NCBI GenBank assembly: GCA_033239005.1
Contig: BSQZ01000010.1
Coordinates: 10,449,001-10,513,000 of the forward strand
Origin: Lamellibrachia satsuma
Taxonomy: Eukaryota > Annelida > Polychaeta > Sabellida > Siboglinidae
Direction of reading: 5' to 3'
DNA length: 64,000 nucleotides
The notes under the pieces were generated by a model, which saw only the letters and a list, made by a program, of their open reading frames with translations, did not search any database and was not told the origin of the DNA. Position numbers and translations under genes: made by a program. This document shows, in pieces, positions 50,601 through 61,800 of the stretch (the stretch's first letter is position 1; each line of letters opens with the position of its first letter).

Positions 50601-53600
50601 TATTTAACTACATTCATAGGCATTTCAGGAAAAAACAACACAAAATTCTATGAAATGTTGACAAAAAGGGGAAAATAATCTCCAAGCACCATACCTTGAT
50701 CTGTGTGCCCCCACATCCCCCATCATCCCAATCTTGCGGGCTCTGTTCCCTTGTTCGTACAAGTGTGCCAATTCCTCCCCAGTGTGCACTACCAGCTCAG
50801 ACAAGCCATCAACATAGCTGAAACATGTAAAATACCATATTAAACTACACTTAAAAGGATTGATGTTAAGTTTTCTAGGAATATAATATTTGACATTATG
50901 ACCTTTATTTATATTATTATTATATCTTTGCGATGTTTGTTCCGAATATTTTGGCTGCTTCACACGGTCTTCAGACTTTGCTACCAGCATGTCACATGAC
51001 CCATGAAGGCCGTGAGAATTGGTCAAAATATTCAGAATGGGCATTACCAATCTTCTTTTGAGGAAATGATGTCAAATATCATTTACATACATATTAAAAT
51101 AGTAACTGTGAATATGTAGATTTATCTTATGTTGCTTTTATGGTCTATCGTCATCTGAAAATAATGAAATAATAATAAATGATGACATGCTGTAACAAAT
51201 ATCATTAGCTAACATGTTAATGATATATAAGGTTTTTACCACATATAAGTCAATTTTGCATACTTGGCAACTCCTACAGTTTACCAATAATTCTCATGAG
51301 ATCTAATCTATATATACCTGTATTCCAGTTAGCACCACAGGCTCCTTATGAGCATGCGTGGTAACCCAGCAACATAGATAATTATATGGGGTTGGTTTGC
51401 GGGTCTTAAGGATTTTTTTATTACCAGTCATACAGATGTGTATCTCTCAGGTAGTATGCAACTTACATGCCCAGCTGGGGATGTTCCCGGACACGCATTT
51501 CATCAGAATGAGGATTCAGCAGGTCTAACATTTTGTCATCCAACACCTAGAAATACACAATATTATTACAATACAATAGGATTAAATCTAAATTCATGCA
51601 GGTTTACACAGCAGCATAGATAACCACTTACTCTATCAGTGCTATCAAAATATTACAAATAAACATAACTTTCTTTTTCTTAAAAAAAAATAGGAAATTA
51701 ATAAATGATTATATAGCACTGTATCCGCACTATTGTTGTTGTTGTCATAAGGCACTCTTACCAAATGTATTTATCAAAGCTTCCAGAATTTCTGTTTTTC
51801 TGTTTTATGTTATAAATGGAAATTTCTATTACAATTTTACTTTAATTAATACAGAAGATCACTCAATTTTTTTTTGAGATCCGTTAGAAATACAGTGAGA
51901 AGAACAAGATAGATGTTGACAATATATAAAAACAAAGAGTAGTCTTGTAAGTTGAGAGAAGACATAAGAAGTGGAATATGCAAGAAGAGTATGAGTGGCA
52001 TGATAAAGTGGCATGATAGTATGACAAAGTGGCATGATAGAGGCATTAGCCCAAGTCTGAAATGTGTGGGTTTTATCACAGACAAACAATCTATTGCTGA
52101 AAATATTTAGTTGTAAATGAGAACCATACATAACAACTCTACTTACCTCAAGGAATGAAACAGTGACAAAGTAGTCTTTCTTCCCTTGTGAGGCCTCGAG
52201 ACTGTTGAAGACACTTCGGTTGACCTAATTAAACGCAAATATTAAATTAGCAGTCATTATTGTTTTCTACAATTTAGGTAACTTAAATTGTCATCCAGTA
52301 ATATTCTGATACATTTTGTGTATACAAATATAATGTTGATCAAATTGATGCATTATATAGTGTGCGTATGCTTGTGTGTGTGCGTGCGTGTGCGTGTTAG
52401 TGTGTGTGCATGCGTGTGTGTGTGCATGTGTGCAAATTCTTGCATGCATATGTATAAAGCCATGTTTTCGCACTGTTCTATTCAGTAAATTATTAGAGCA
52501 ATATAATTAATTAAAATCACAAAACAAGTGAAGTTACTTACACAAGGTATGATCCCTGGTTCATCATATGTCCCTGACATCAGGTAACTCTTCCCTGATC
52601 CCGTCTAGAAAATGCACACATATATATAAGGTTATTTTGGAATGCAGCTATCATACATAAAAAATAAATAACATTATCAGAACTCTCAGTTGAATTGCTG
52701 CCATGTTATGTGATGTTATGTCACGTTATGTTATATTATGTTATGTCATGTCATGTTATGTGAGGCACACATAAAATTATGTAATAGAATGTCCCTCTGC
52801 TATATTTAGTAGGTGTAAACATATTCTTGGTCTCCAAACTTTACTCAAACATCTTATTCAAACTGTTGTAAATCAATCCACATGCTGGCTTACCTTGCGT
52901 CAACCATAGCAAAGAACTGCCTTCAAACGATATCCAAAAATGCTTATTTTATGGCTAATAAAATCATATTTCATTGGTATCATTTGCATTTATGATGGAG
53001 GTTATTTTGCGGGTCATAACAATGATTAAAATAAGAATATTAATTGCTGAAGATAATAGCATTTCAAGCAAAACAAGATCTAACTAAAGAGCAACAAGTT
53101 AACTTAATTTGTATTTGCAAAATACTCACAGCTCCAAATGTCATCAAAGTGACATTGTAGCCAAGTAGAGCTTTCTGTATAAGGCTGTCGCAGCACTCTC
53201 GGTAGATCTGATTCTGAGGAGCCAAGGAAAATGTCAGAGAAATAAACATAGTTTTGTCACGTTTTTTATTAGCATTTGTTTATTTAAGAAATTCATGAAA
53301 AGTAATGTCGGACTAGTTCAAATGTTTTTTATTAGATGCACACATGCATGCATACAGCCATGTTCCAATGTCTACATGCATATACACATTATTGCACATA
53401 CGTGCATTGACAAACTTATATAGCGAAGTATCCAGGCAGACTTGTTCATTACAACACCAACTCAACTTCTCTGGGGAGCATTCAACCATGCTGGAATTAC
53501 TGCACAGACTACTCGTTCACGTATCCACCAGTGTCTGTAGCCAGGTACTCATTTACAGCTCAGTGAACTATAGCAATGTGGTGTAAACAAAATTGCCCAA

Positions 53601-55466
53601 GCTTCGAAACAGCAGCAAGAGGATTCAAAACTGGATGCTCTCGATGGAGAGTCCGATGTTCCAACCAATATCGCCACCTTTTTCTCAGGCACAAGTACAG
53701 ACAGTTTGTCAAATAAAGAATTAAAATTGTTGGTCATTGTTCATTACTTGAAATTTACAAACTAAGATACAGATGGATCCAACACTCTGGATTGAGCAAA
53801 TATGGTGGAAGCCGCAAATGTTATGTATCATTTAAAACAAGCATAATTAACTTAGTTGTCCTAATGGGTCCATTTACTAACAATTAATCTAATATACTTA
53901 CAGCTTTAACTTCAGCTGAGTAGCAGTGGTCAAATGTGAAACTGTTTTCCTGAAAATACAAAGTACCCGACATGATGAGTACTGATAGCAACAACGCCCC
54001 CTGATTTTAATAGGGTTCTGATAAAAAAAGCATGCACTAAATGAAATTAATTCAAGGAATTTATCTGTCTGTACAATGTTTGTCAGCTGTGGGTAGTATT
54101 ATACACTACGGTCATAATGAGAGGTTTGTCTGTGTACACTGACACATCATGTTAAAAATCCTTCATCGGTTCAATTTGTTATTGTTTTACACAAATCTGA
54201 CCTATCTAGTATCTACTATGAGATCTTAGCTCATCTATACAATTTTTTTACTTAAATTAGTTTTGTGAAATCATCAGACTAACAATCAAACCGATCTAAC
54301 GATCACAGCAAATTCTTTTGATGATTTTAACAAAAGTATGCACTCATTTATTAAACCTACTGTGCATATACTTAAACCACTGACACACTACTTAAACCAC
54401 TGACACACTATTTAAACCACTGACACACTACTTAAACCACTGACACACTACTTAAACCACTGACACAGTACATGTTTGAACATAAACGAACCTGATTTGT
54501 GATTGGCTAAATTAATACCAAGGAAGGAGTTTTAAAGTACAATACAAATATATACAATTAATTTAAAGTTGCACACCACAAAGTATCAGAAGACTTTCTC
54601 ACCTGCCCTCCATGTTCCAGCGTTATATTGTGCCCGCTAACTTTCACTTTCTTCCCACTGCCTGTCTCAGATTCCAACAGGGCGCGACACTTTGCCACTA
54701 TTTTTAGAGGCACTGTTTCAGACGGCTGAACAGAAAACATAGCACTATCAATTCAATCAGCCAATATTGAGCAACAATTAAATTATGTAAACATGTATAG
54801 TGTTGTACAATTGTTCATACACAGGCGTACACATTTTCATAGGGTACATATAATGTATGTGTGCATGGTAAGTGCATGTGTGGTGTACGTGTGTGACTGC
54901 GTGTGTATGTACTTGCAAGCTTGTACTTGTGTATGGCTTGTACTTGTGTATGGGTGTGCACCATGTGTACATGTGTGCACATGGGATGATGGGCATGTCA
55001 ATGTACAGTATGTAATTGAGTGTGTATATATTCAGATATTTTCTAATGTTGAAAAAAATTATATCATGTCGGACTCACCCAATAATGTCATGAGACTCAT
55101 GACAATAATTTATGACAATAACATTCATAATCATATTAGTTTCATAATTTGGCTAGTTTTTGTTTTATTCGTGTAGCGCTTGTCAGTGAAATGAAATTAG
55201 CTAGCGCTGGATCGAAATGTCTACCGTACTGACAGGTCCAGGAACCTAGCTACCGATAGGTAGTGGGACCGCATACTGGTGGCATGGGCATAGCCTAAGA
55301 TATCTAGGCCTAAGCCCGAGGCTGCAGCAGCGAGCCGCGACTTGACCGTGAGCGCCGCAATATCCGATCGAATATTGTCATGCACCACTTTTCTGGCACA
55401 GGAACAAGAATCCCAACTTGTAAAATAATCACAGAATGCATACACAAGACTTTATATATTTACCAT
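38287..55466 (-). CDS. Divergent kinesin-like motor protein, complete, 24 exons
   Basis: Exons 5' to 3': 55466-55464, 54725-54603, 53949-53902, 53213-53130, 52604-52542, 52224-52147, 51546-51467, 50817-50695, 50117-50026, 49482-49455, 47215-47128, 46471-46417, 46156-46071, 45660-45556, 45315-45211, 44683-44594, 42616-42520, 42096-41954, 41475-41419, 41012-40911, 40464-40363, 39648-39544, 39077-38927, 38330-38287. All GT-AG, phases consistent, 2052 nt, 683 residues. The motor domain is N-terminal (about 1-317): VPLKIVAKCRALLE, NSFTFDHCYSAEVKANQIY, P-loop GATGSGKSYLM (85-95), HVPYRDSIVTRLLQESLGGN, then TLQNARRAG near the neck. Switch I is degenerate (GAHRSRATAIF at 196-206 where NxxSSRSH is expected), switch II reads DVAGVQ (229-234) where DxxGSE is expected, and the INKSL segment is missing. 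Residues about 318-670 are mostly Glu/Lys-rich coiled coil. No family can be named. It may bind microtubules with poor ATPase or act as a scaffold (inference). The start MFSVQPSE from 54740 is an alternative, but a good acceptor falls inside it. Confidence 0.9.
39785..39880 (-). repeat. Retroelement-tail-like repeat, short copy
   Basis: The order tttattttgac ... agggagactcccattaagac matches longer copies at 58383-58625 and 63440-63690. Located in the intron between the 40464-40363 and 39648-39544 kinesin exons. Confidence 0.5.
41575..41655. repeat. (AT)n microsatellite in kinesin intron
   Basis: About 80 bases of almost pure AT dinucleotide, broken once by atatgtat near the left end. Confidence 0.97.
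42899..44507. repeat. 1.6-kb G-rich 29-bp minisatellite in kinesin intron
   Basis: About 55 units of gtagcgggggagggggactg followed by aggttaaat. Variants alternate gtagc/gtagt/ctagt and gggggagggggac/gggggagatggac. Two or three diverged units also occur from about 42750. Every unit carries two runs of about five G on the plus strand, so neighbouring units offer G-quadruplex-type patterns. It fills most of the intron between the exons at 44683-44594 and 42616-42520. On the transcribed kinesin RNA it is C-rich. Confidence 0.97.
44828..45032 (+). repeat. Unclassified interspersed repeat, copy 2
   Basis: It contains caactcttg, cccaatttg, ctccttttgagcatgtg, cacaaaccagc, tagataatcatac, gggtcttacggatt and ttaccactc in the same order as copies 34990-35205 and 51275-51452. 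Located in a kinesin intron. Confidence 0.7.
46515..46738. repeat. 13-bp minisatellite, about 17 copies, in kinesin intron
   Basis: The unit gagctgggagtaa has variants (gtgctg, aggtgg, gcttgg). Minus-strand frames translate to LLPALTPSSYSQ repeats, an artefact of the array. It starts about 45 bases upstream (gene sense) of the exon at 46471-46417. Confidence 0.95.
47345..49385 (+). pseudogene. CR1/jockey-type LINE, 3' part of ORF2, inserted antisense in kinesin intron
   Basis: Broken plus-strand frames give consecutive LINE landmarks: ECWNILKFEIESIIDQFVPL and a Lys-rich linker; VPQGSVLGPF near 48345-48380; the RT catalytic box LQFADDTKVF near 48440-48470; LVNFGKCKCLHTG; EKDLGVKITADIKVS; YCIQALRPYHKKDIDMLERVQ (48820-48880); and a 3' end around 49230-49385 shared with two other tails in the window. 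An ORF of 115 codons (48414-48761) is the longest surviving piece. Stops and shifts elsewhere mean it is inactive. It ends with an 11-base duplicated tail (tcttgttaaat repeated). Confidence 0.85.
50233..50350 (+). mobile_element. tRNA-derived-type SINE, copy 2 (short, internally deleted)
   Basis: The head tggggcatggtagcggagag with gttagaatgtcgggctctcaatgg resembles the 5' part of a tRNA (A-box-like tagcggagagg). The tail gactggataatgtgctatataagaac matches the tails of the copies at 20405-20675 and 53411-53690. Most of the body seen in those copies is missing. Confidence 0.7.
50931..51060 (-). repeat. Diverged repeat related to 60870-60935
   Basis: On the minus strand it reads gtctgaagaccgtgtgaagc then aaaatattcggaacaaaca, close to the plus-strand copy at 60870-60935. 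The hammerhead-like core is degraded here. Confidence 0.5.
51275..51452 (+). repeat. Unclassified interspersed repeat, copy 3
   Basis: Shared landmarks are gctccttatgagcatgcgtg, aacccagcaacatagataat, ggtttgcgggtcttaaggat and ttaccagtcatacagatgtg, in the order seen at 34990-35205 and 44828-45032. Confidence 0.65.
53411..53690 (-). mobile_element. tRNA-derived-type SINE, copy 3 (longest)
   Basis: Minus-strand order: head ggtggcgatattggttggaac with atcggactctccatcgagag; gaatcctcttgctgctgtttcgaagctt; gagtacctggctacagaca; agtaattccagcatgg; tail ggatacttcgctatataag. This is about 280 bases, close to a full copy of the family also at 20405-20675 and 50233-50350. Located in a kinesin intron. Confidence 0.75.
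54367..54471. repeat. 20-bp tandem repeat, 5 copies, in kinesin intron
   Basis: The unit cttaaaccactgacacacta repeats with one c-to-t change and a final cagtac variant. Confidence 0.95.
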
Positions 55467-55881
55467 CGTATTATTCGGTCGTGTTGTCTAATAACAATGT
55501 ATTATAAACCTGGATAACGGTGAAACGTAATTGCTCAAAACCAAAACGGACGAAAACTGTCTATTTGTTTACATGCTGCCCAGGAACCGCGCACTACTCT
55601 CGCGCTCGTGAAGTAATGGTTAGAAATAATAAAACTTATCATTTTAAAATATAAACCAGCTAAATGTTTGTATATTTGTTATATATTCATAACATGGTTA
55701 ATTATAATTTAAATACAGGTCTGCAGAGTGAAGTACAAATGTCTCGGCCGCGCGAGATTTCAGATGAGGTTATTACGTGCAGGTACTCAATCAAAATAAA
55801 CTTGTGGAGCGCTCGAAATTAAGTTTTGTATAGATAAAAGATCGTGATAATTTTTATTGATTATTTTTGGGAAATGCAGGC
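55467..55881. promoter_or_regulatory. Head-to-head promoter interval, kinesin (minus) and UPF0547 (plus)
   Basis: The two start codons (55466 on minus, 55882 on plus) are only 415 bases apart and diverge. The interval has CpG-containing patches (gcgcactactctcgcgctcg near 55588; ctcggccgcgcgagattt near 55743) in an otherwise AT-rich, CpG-poor setting, which fits a shared promoter. No TATA box is assigned. Confidence 0.55.
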
Positions 55882-58800
55882 ATGAAGCCTAAGGTAACCA
55901 AGAAGGCGATGCCGATCACGAAAGTATGCCCTGATTGTGCGAAGCAGGTGAGATAATTACTTAAAATCATCAACACCGACGTCACCGTCAAAACAGATAA
56001 CACTGCCACGATACAGTTTAGTTATATTGGAGTTATCAGCACAGGTTTTTGCAACCAGCTGACTTAAAAAGGCATGGTCACAAATAATATTACGAAATGA
56101 CTAGCGCTCCGGACCTGTAAGCGCAACTATCCAGGAGCACCCTAAAAGGTGGGCAAGAATTAAAAAAGATGCTTAATACTGCTGTGTTCCCGCTTTACAT
56201 GCGCTGTAGTTAGTGTCGTTTTTATTGTTGGTGTTTTCATGCATGTGTGTGTACATTGCGATTTCGGTTATCAACAATTTAACAAATATAAAATAAAGGT
56301 TAAACGACAACTTGACATTTGTTGAATGTTACTGATTTTTTAATTGTGCAATGCTATCGCGCATGTTCATAATACTAGCGGAGTACCGGTGCTATTTCTC
56401 ATCGACTCGTCCTATTAATTATTGCCATGATGTAACGTTCAATGTCCAATGTCAATGCGTAAAAACTTTTGACAAAATTAATATTCTCACAATTCTTAGC
56501 TTGGTTTTATTGTTTTTATTTTGGCAATTGCTAACAAACCACAATTTCATCAATGGTCAACTGAAGAAACATGAATGACACAGAATATATACAGTACTCG
56601 AAGAGCCGTGCTACAATCATTACAACAATATATTCACAATCTCTTCATAACAGAACACTTTTATCAAATGCCAATGCAAGTGGAACACATTGATCTCTGT
56701 ACACTAAGAAAACAGACAATGGTAATACTACTGCAAAAACCAATTGAATAAAGAACCATCACAATAAACACCTTCAAAATTAGGTAATTATGTCAAGATA
56801 GGGATCAACACAATAATTTCATCCACCGATGAAACATTAATAGCACTCAAAGAGCCGTGCGTGTTGCTACAGTCGATACAAAAAATACATTCACAATCTC
56901 TTAGAACTCTGGAATATTTACTAATTAATATTAACTATAACCTATCCATCATTTTTTTTAGTTAATTCTTTAGTAAACATTTAAATATTCATCTTATTTA
57001 CGGAGGTGTAAAAAGTGAAGATTATGTGGAAATGGCACCCTAGTGTGCCATTTCCTCATAATCTTCACTGCAACTGTCCCGGTCAAGAGATGAAGGTGAA
57101 AAATTGGTGAATTTCTTGGAGCAAAACTTAAGCTTATAATGACTTCCCAAACTCGTGATAATAGGTTTTTTATAACAGGGTCATTATTAGAGATATTTAT
57201 AATCATACGATGAATTTCAACTAACAATAATTAATAATGCTACTGTTATGAACATGCGAGATTGAGCGATAGCACTACACAATTAAAAAAATTGGTAACA
57301 TTCGACAAATGTCTAGTTGTTATTTAACCTTTATTTTATATTTGTTAAACTATTGATCAGAGTTGTGCGATTTAAATCATGATTTAAATCACTCCAAAAA
57401 AAAATAATTGATTTATGATTTTTTTGACTTCCGATTTTTTAGTCGCTGATTTATATGAATTTAACACAAATAATTGTTTACAAGCATCGAGATCAACAAA
57501 GTTTTGCATGTTCTTTTAATACAAAAGCACAAAGTGCGCACACTTGTGTAACTGTATTGACACCAGGGATCCTGACAGTCAAATATTTTACGACATTGTG
57601 TGTGTTTGAGCTATTCCCTTTCTGAATGCAGTGAAGCCACACAAACTTGTCTTCCAGAGCAAGTATCTTTTCAAGTCAGAAGCCTTGAGTTAAAGTCCAC
57701 CATGAGCTTGTGCTAGTTGTTACCAATTCAGTATGTTGACTCAAGTAAGACATCTGGGCTACAATTGTTTAATACTGTACCAGTTTGCAGTCTGGTTGGA
57801 GACCCTTAGAGTACACAGAGTACACAGAACCCTGATCAGGTGCTAATCCACCCTCTAAGCAAACAATAATTAGCACTGCTACAGCCTCAGACACACAGCA
57901 TACTTTCCTTTCCAAGACAGATTATGCAACTACAGGGGGTGAGGCCTTGTGGACATTGTCTAATGTCTTTATATAAGCAAAAATAATGTACCCTCTGTTA
58001 AGACAAGTACCCAAATCGATTTGAATAGAACACGTTTGAAAGAGTTTATAAATCTAAACATCAATATAAATGTCTATTTACCAGATTTTACAAAAATCAA
58101 ATAAATAAAAAAAATCCGTTTTTAAATCAAATAAATCAAATTTTTTTTTAAATCATTATTTTTTTCAACCCTGCTATTGATAAAAGACATCACAATGTAC
58201 ACACGCACGCACGCACGAAAAGTAACCGCAATAACTACAGCGCATGCAAAGCGGGAGCACAGCACTATTACGCATTCTTGTTAATTCTTGTCTGCCTTGC
58301 CTGCCTTTTAGGTGCCCTAACTGTCCACCTATTGGTCTGGCACTGGCGCATATATCAAAATATTGTGGTCACAGATTGATTGTTGTGCTTTATTTTGACC
58401 CATAACAAAACAGCAACGTAAATTACAATCATATACATACATAGAATCGATACATAAATATAATATAATACCAAGACAATTTCAATAAAGAATAAAACAC
58501 AGTATTTTTGTGCATATTCATATGTAACATAAAGAAGGTATTATGACTGAAAAAAATAATTGTGGATCAGAGAGACACTCCTACTAAGACCAGGCTTGGC
58601 CGTTATTGTACGAGCCACCCTCTTTATAACTACCATTTATTTAAATTCATTATTCATCATTACACTTTAAATAAAACCAATGTGTGTTATTTTAATATTT
58701 AGTAGGAATATTTATAAAGCAGATTTGTGGACAAGCAATTAAAATTCTAAATCCCTGTCATCACAAAAAAAAGCTGTCCAAAAATATTGGTTTCTCCTAT

Positions 58801-61800
58801 ACATAGATATTGCTGAAAAACACTGTCAAAAAATATGGTTACTGAAAAACACTGATACGACCAATGTTTCCAAGCAACTGGCATAACTTTATCAGCTATT
58901 ATTGCTATCGATACACAATACGCAGTTGTGAATGTTAAGAGTTTTTACACCAAAGATGAGACACCAAATGTACAGTGCCTGGTCCAAAACTTGAACCCAG
59001 ATTTTGGTATGTAAAACTCATGCTTTTAACCACTACGTAGTACGTACACTCATGTGCCTCTTAAAAGTACAGTAACAAACTTCTACTGCTCTTTCACAGA
59101 TGCCAACAGCATGCAAGAGCTGCTCATCCTGCAACTACATGTTTCGACGAGATGTGTCCATGCCATCACCACCTGCTGGTATGTTGTTGAACTACTCTTG
59201 TCAGACTGGAAACAGTTTTTCCGGTCTACAGTTAAAGAGTGGAACTCTCTACCTTTAAGCACTATCTCATGGAATTCTTTAGATTAATTCCAAACAAGTC
59301 TCTTTCAACATCTAAGAGACTAGCCGATCAGTCACCGTGTGCACTGGGGTAATGTGTCTTTAAGGATATGACTTACCAGTACAAGTACATGATAAAACAA
59401 CACAAGTACATGATAAAAAATATTACACATTTATGTATTGATCCAAGAACTTCCTGCTTGTCTAGCTTTCTTGTTCAATAAGGTGTGTACAAATTGAACT
59501 TTAACATTGCAAAAATAAACAGTAAGCAACACAAAAGTTGGAAAATTACATAGCTAGCTGAATATATGGGAACGGAAACAGGAAATACTTATTTGTCCCA
59601 AAGACACAACAAAACAAAATATTCAATACAGAAAACATACAATATATATATTGATTTTAAGTCCACGAAGTGATAACAACATGTGCCGGCAACAACTGCA
59701 AGCAGCACGCCTTGAAGAAGAACATTTTCTGCATCAGATATATAAGATTGAACTCCCTCTGTTAGCTTCAACATATCATCATAAAATGGTTGCAGTATCA
59801 ATGCTATACGTACCTGCATGTTTACAAGATGTCACTTATGGGAGTTGCATTGCTGTCAACATAGAACGGAATTTCAATTCAATATTCCTAAATGAAAAAT
59901 GGAACATTCCAAGATTACGTATTGAGGCTGTTGTTCCAATTGGATTGCATACATCTGTATCATCATAGTACAGAATGATTGGTATTGTATGATTGGTATT
60001 GTATGATTGGTATTGTATTGCCATTCTGTAATAGTGTATATTGTCTGAAAATGTCACCAGAGCAACAATCTACAAGAAAACCATCACAATTACATTTTGG
60101 AGCAGAAAGAACCATGTTCTGTATCCGTTCATTGGACAACCAGTTTCTGATATTGTCCGTTATTGGAACATAATATGTGCAGTTATTTTTTAAACAACAC
60201 ATTTATTTCCTGAAGCATACGATCGCTGTCTAGCTGCTCTCTTCCCAAGCTGAATTACCCGAAGCACCTGTTTTGCAGATAAGCAGAATCAAGTTCATGG
60301 AATGGTCTTGTATATCAGCAATTATCCTTTCTACATAAGTTCAATTTAATTAATTAACGCCTTGTTGTTGGAGGTCTTCCATCAGCTTCATGACAAACGT
60401 CTTCACAGTTTGATCCAAAGGCTGCTGTGATCCATCTATAATATCATCAACGGCAACTTATAAATATAAAATAATGAGTGCTCAAGGATACATATATGGC
60501 AGAACACACTATCAAAATAACCAAAAGTTATATAAGTATTTGTTACAAAATAAGTTTTTGTTTTTGGAAGTTACAAACAACTTTTTTATGTCTTCTGCTA
60601 GTTGTATAATAGAGTGTATACTGAAGGTTCTGCAATAATTATACTGATATTTTTGTTCAATAAAGAATAGGATTTGCCAATATTTGTTCAAAATAGTGGT
60701 GACCTGGCAGAGCAAAGTTCAAATAATTTTTTACTCAGTAAAACTCACTCTACATTTTGGGCAGAAAAAACTGCACTAAGCAAATAAAAAATCCTATCGA
60801 ACTGCAGTGTCTCACCTTAAGAAGGTTGACCACAGAAAGATTCAAAATGACATAAATTCCTTGAATCCGTAACTTCAGTCTGCTGAAGAAGACTGCGAGA
60901 TGCAGTTGAAATATTCAGAACAAACACTAAGTTTCTTGAGAGGTAATTATGCTTAAGACATAAATTCCTTATAGTTTTTTTTATATAATGAAGAGTACAT
61001 CTTATGGATTTTAAGCATGTCGCCAGGCTTATTTTTTTTCAAACTTTGAAAATTATCATTTTCGTTTTTTTTTATATTGTAAAAAATAAACCAAATGCAA
61101 CAACAAAATTTATATTTAGCAACATGCTAAATAAAACCACAGTTATATTGACCTGTGTAAGACAATTGCTTTCCTTTAAACCCAGAATAAAATTTGGTGC
61201 TTGTGTTTTTCATATCTGGAAGGCCTCCGACCCCTGCATTAAGTTCACGTGTAGTCTGAAAACGAGAAAAGTGATCAAATGAAAAGTGTTTTTAGAATGC
61301 ATATTTGCGTTTGTACTGTGGTCCGATTGTGACGCTTAACATACATGATAAATTATATTAATTAAATAAAACTACTATATAGTGGAGATGTATCGATGAT
61401 AATTTGAATGGATATTTAACGGATTGTACATCACGATAAGAATCTGTTTTGTTTTGTGAACATTGCCACCGACTTTGACTCTAATTATAACTTTTCTACC
61501 AGGAAGTACGCGTTATCAAAGAGGACAAAAAATTAATGGAACAAATTGTCTACGGAATGTGTAACTGTTAGCAGCGGGAATATGAAAATTGTTCTTACTT
61601 CATTTAAACTTTAATTAATTAACTTTTGCGTACATGCAGACATGAAGTACTATCTTTTTGTGTTGATAATGTGTTGTTTTGAATGGCATTCGTCACCTGC
61701 TAAATTGCGAACAGAGTGCACTGGTGGAAAAGGTTCGAACCAATGCAGGTGCCAGGCAAGACTCTTCAGGGCCCACTCCATCATCCACCACGAAAGCCTG

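Larger units (their letters stand above)
56070..58371. mobile_element. Large inverted-repeat DNA element in UPF0547 intron 1, interrupted by a younger insertion
   Basis: The left arm (about 56070-56375) is the approximate reverse complement of the right arm, which is split into 57236-57357 and 58174-58371. Matching blocks include aacaaatataaaataaaggt, gattttttaattgtg, gcatgttcataa, cccgctttacatgcgctgtag with its partner ctacagcgcatgcaaagcggg, and caagaatt with partner aattcttg. The middle (56580-56910) has a direct repeat around gagccgtgc and ttcacaatctctt. No transposase frame is visible, so it looks non-autonomous. Ends are approximate. Confidence 0.7.

Noticed and set aside
54558..54740. 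MFSVQPSETV as the kinesin N-terminus
   Set aside because: ttttctgttcag directly before CCGTCTGAA is a good acceptor, and an upstream ATG|gtaaat at 55466 joins in phase; kept only as an alternative.
55221..55445. A minus-strand 74-codon ORF (MYAFCDYF...) as an extra kinesin exon
   Set aside because: No kinesin similarity and no matching splice phase; it falls in the first intron.
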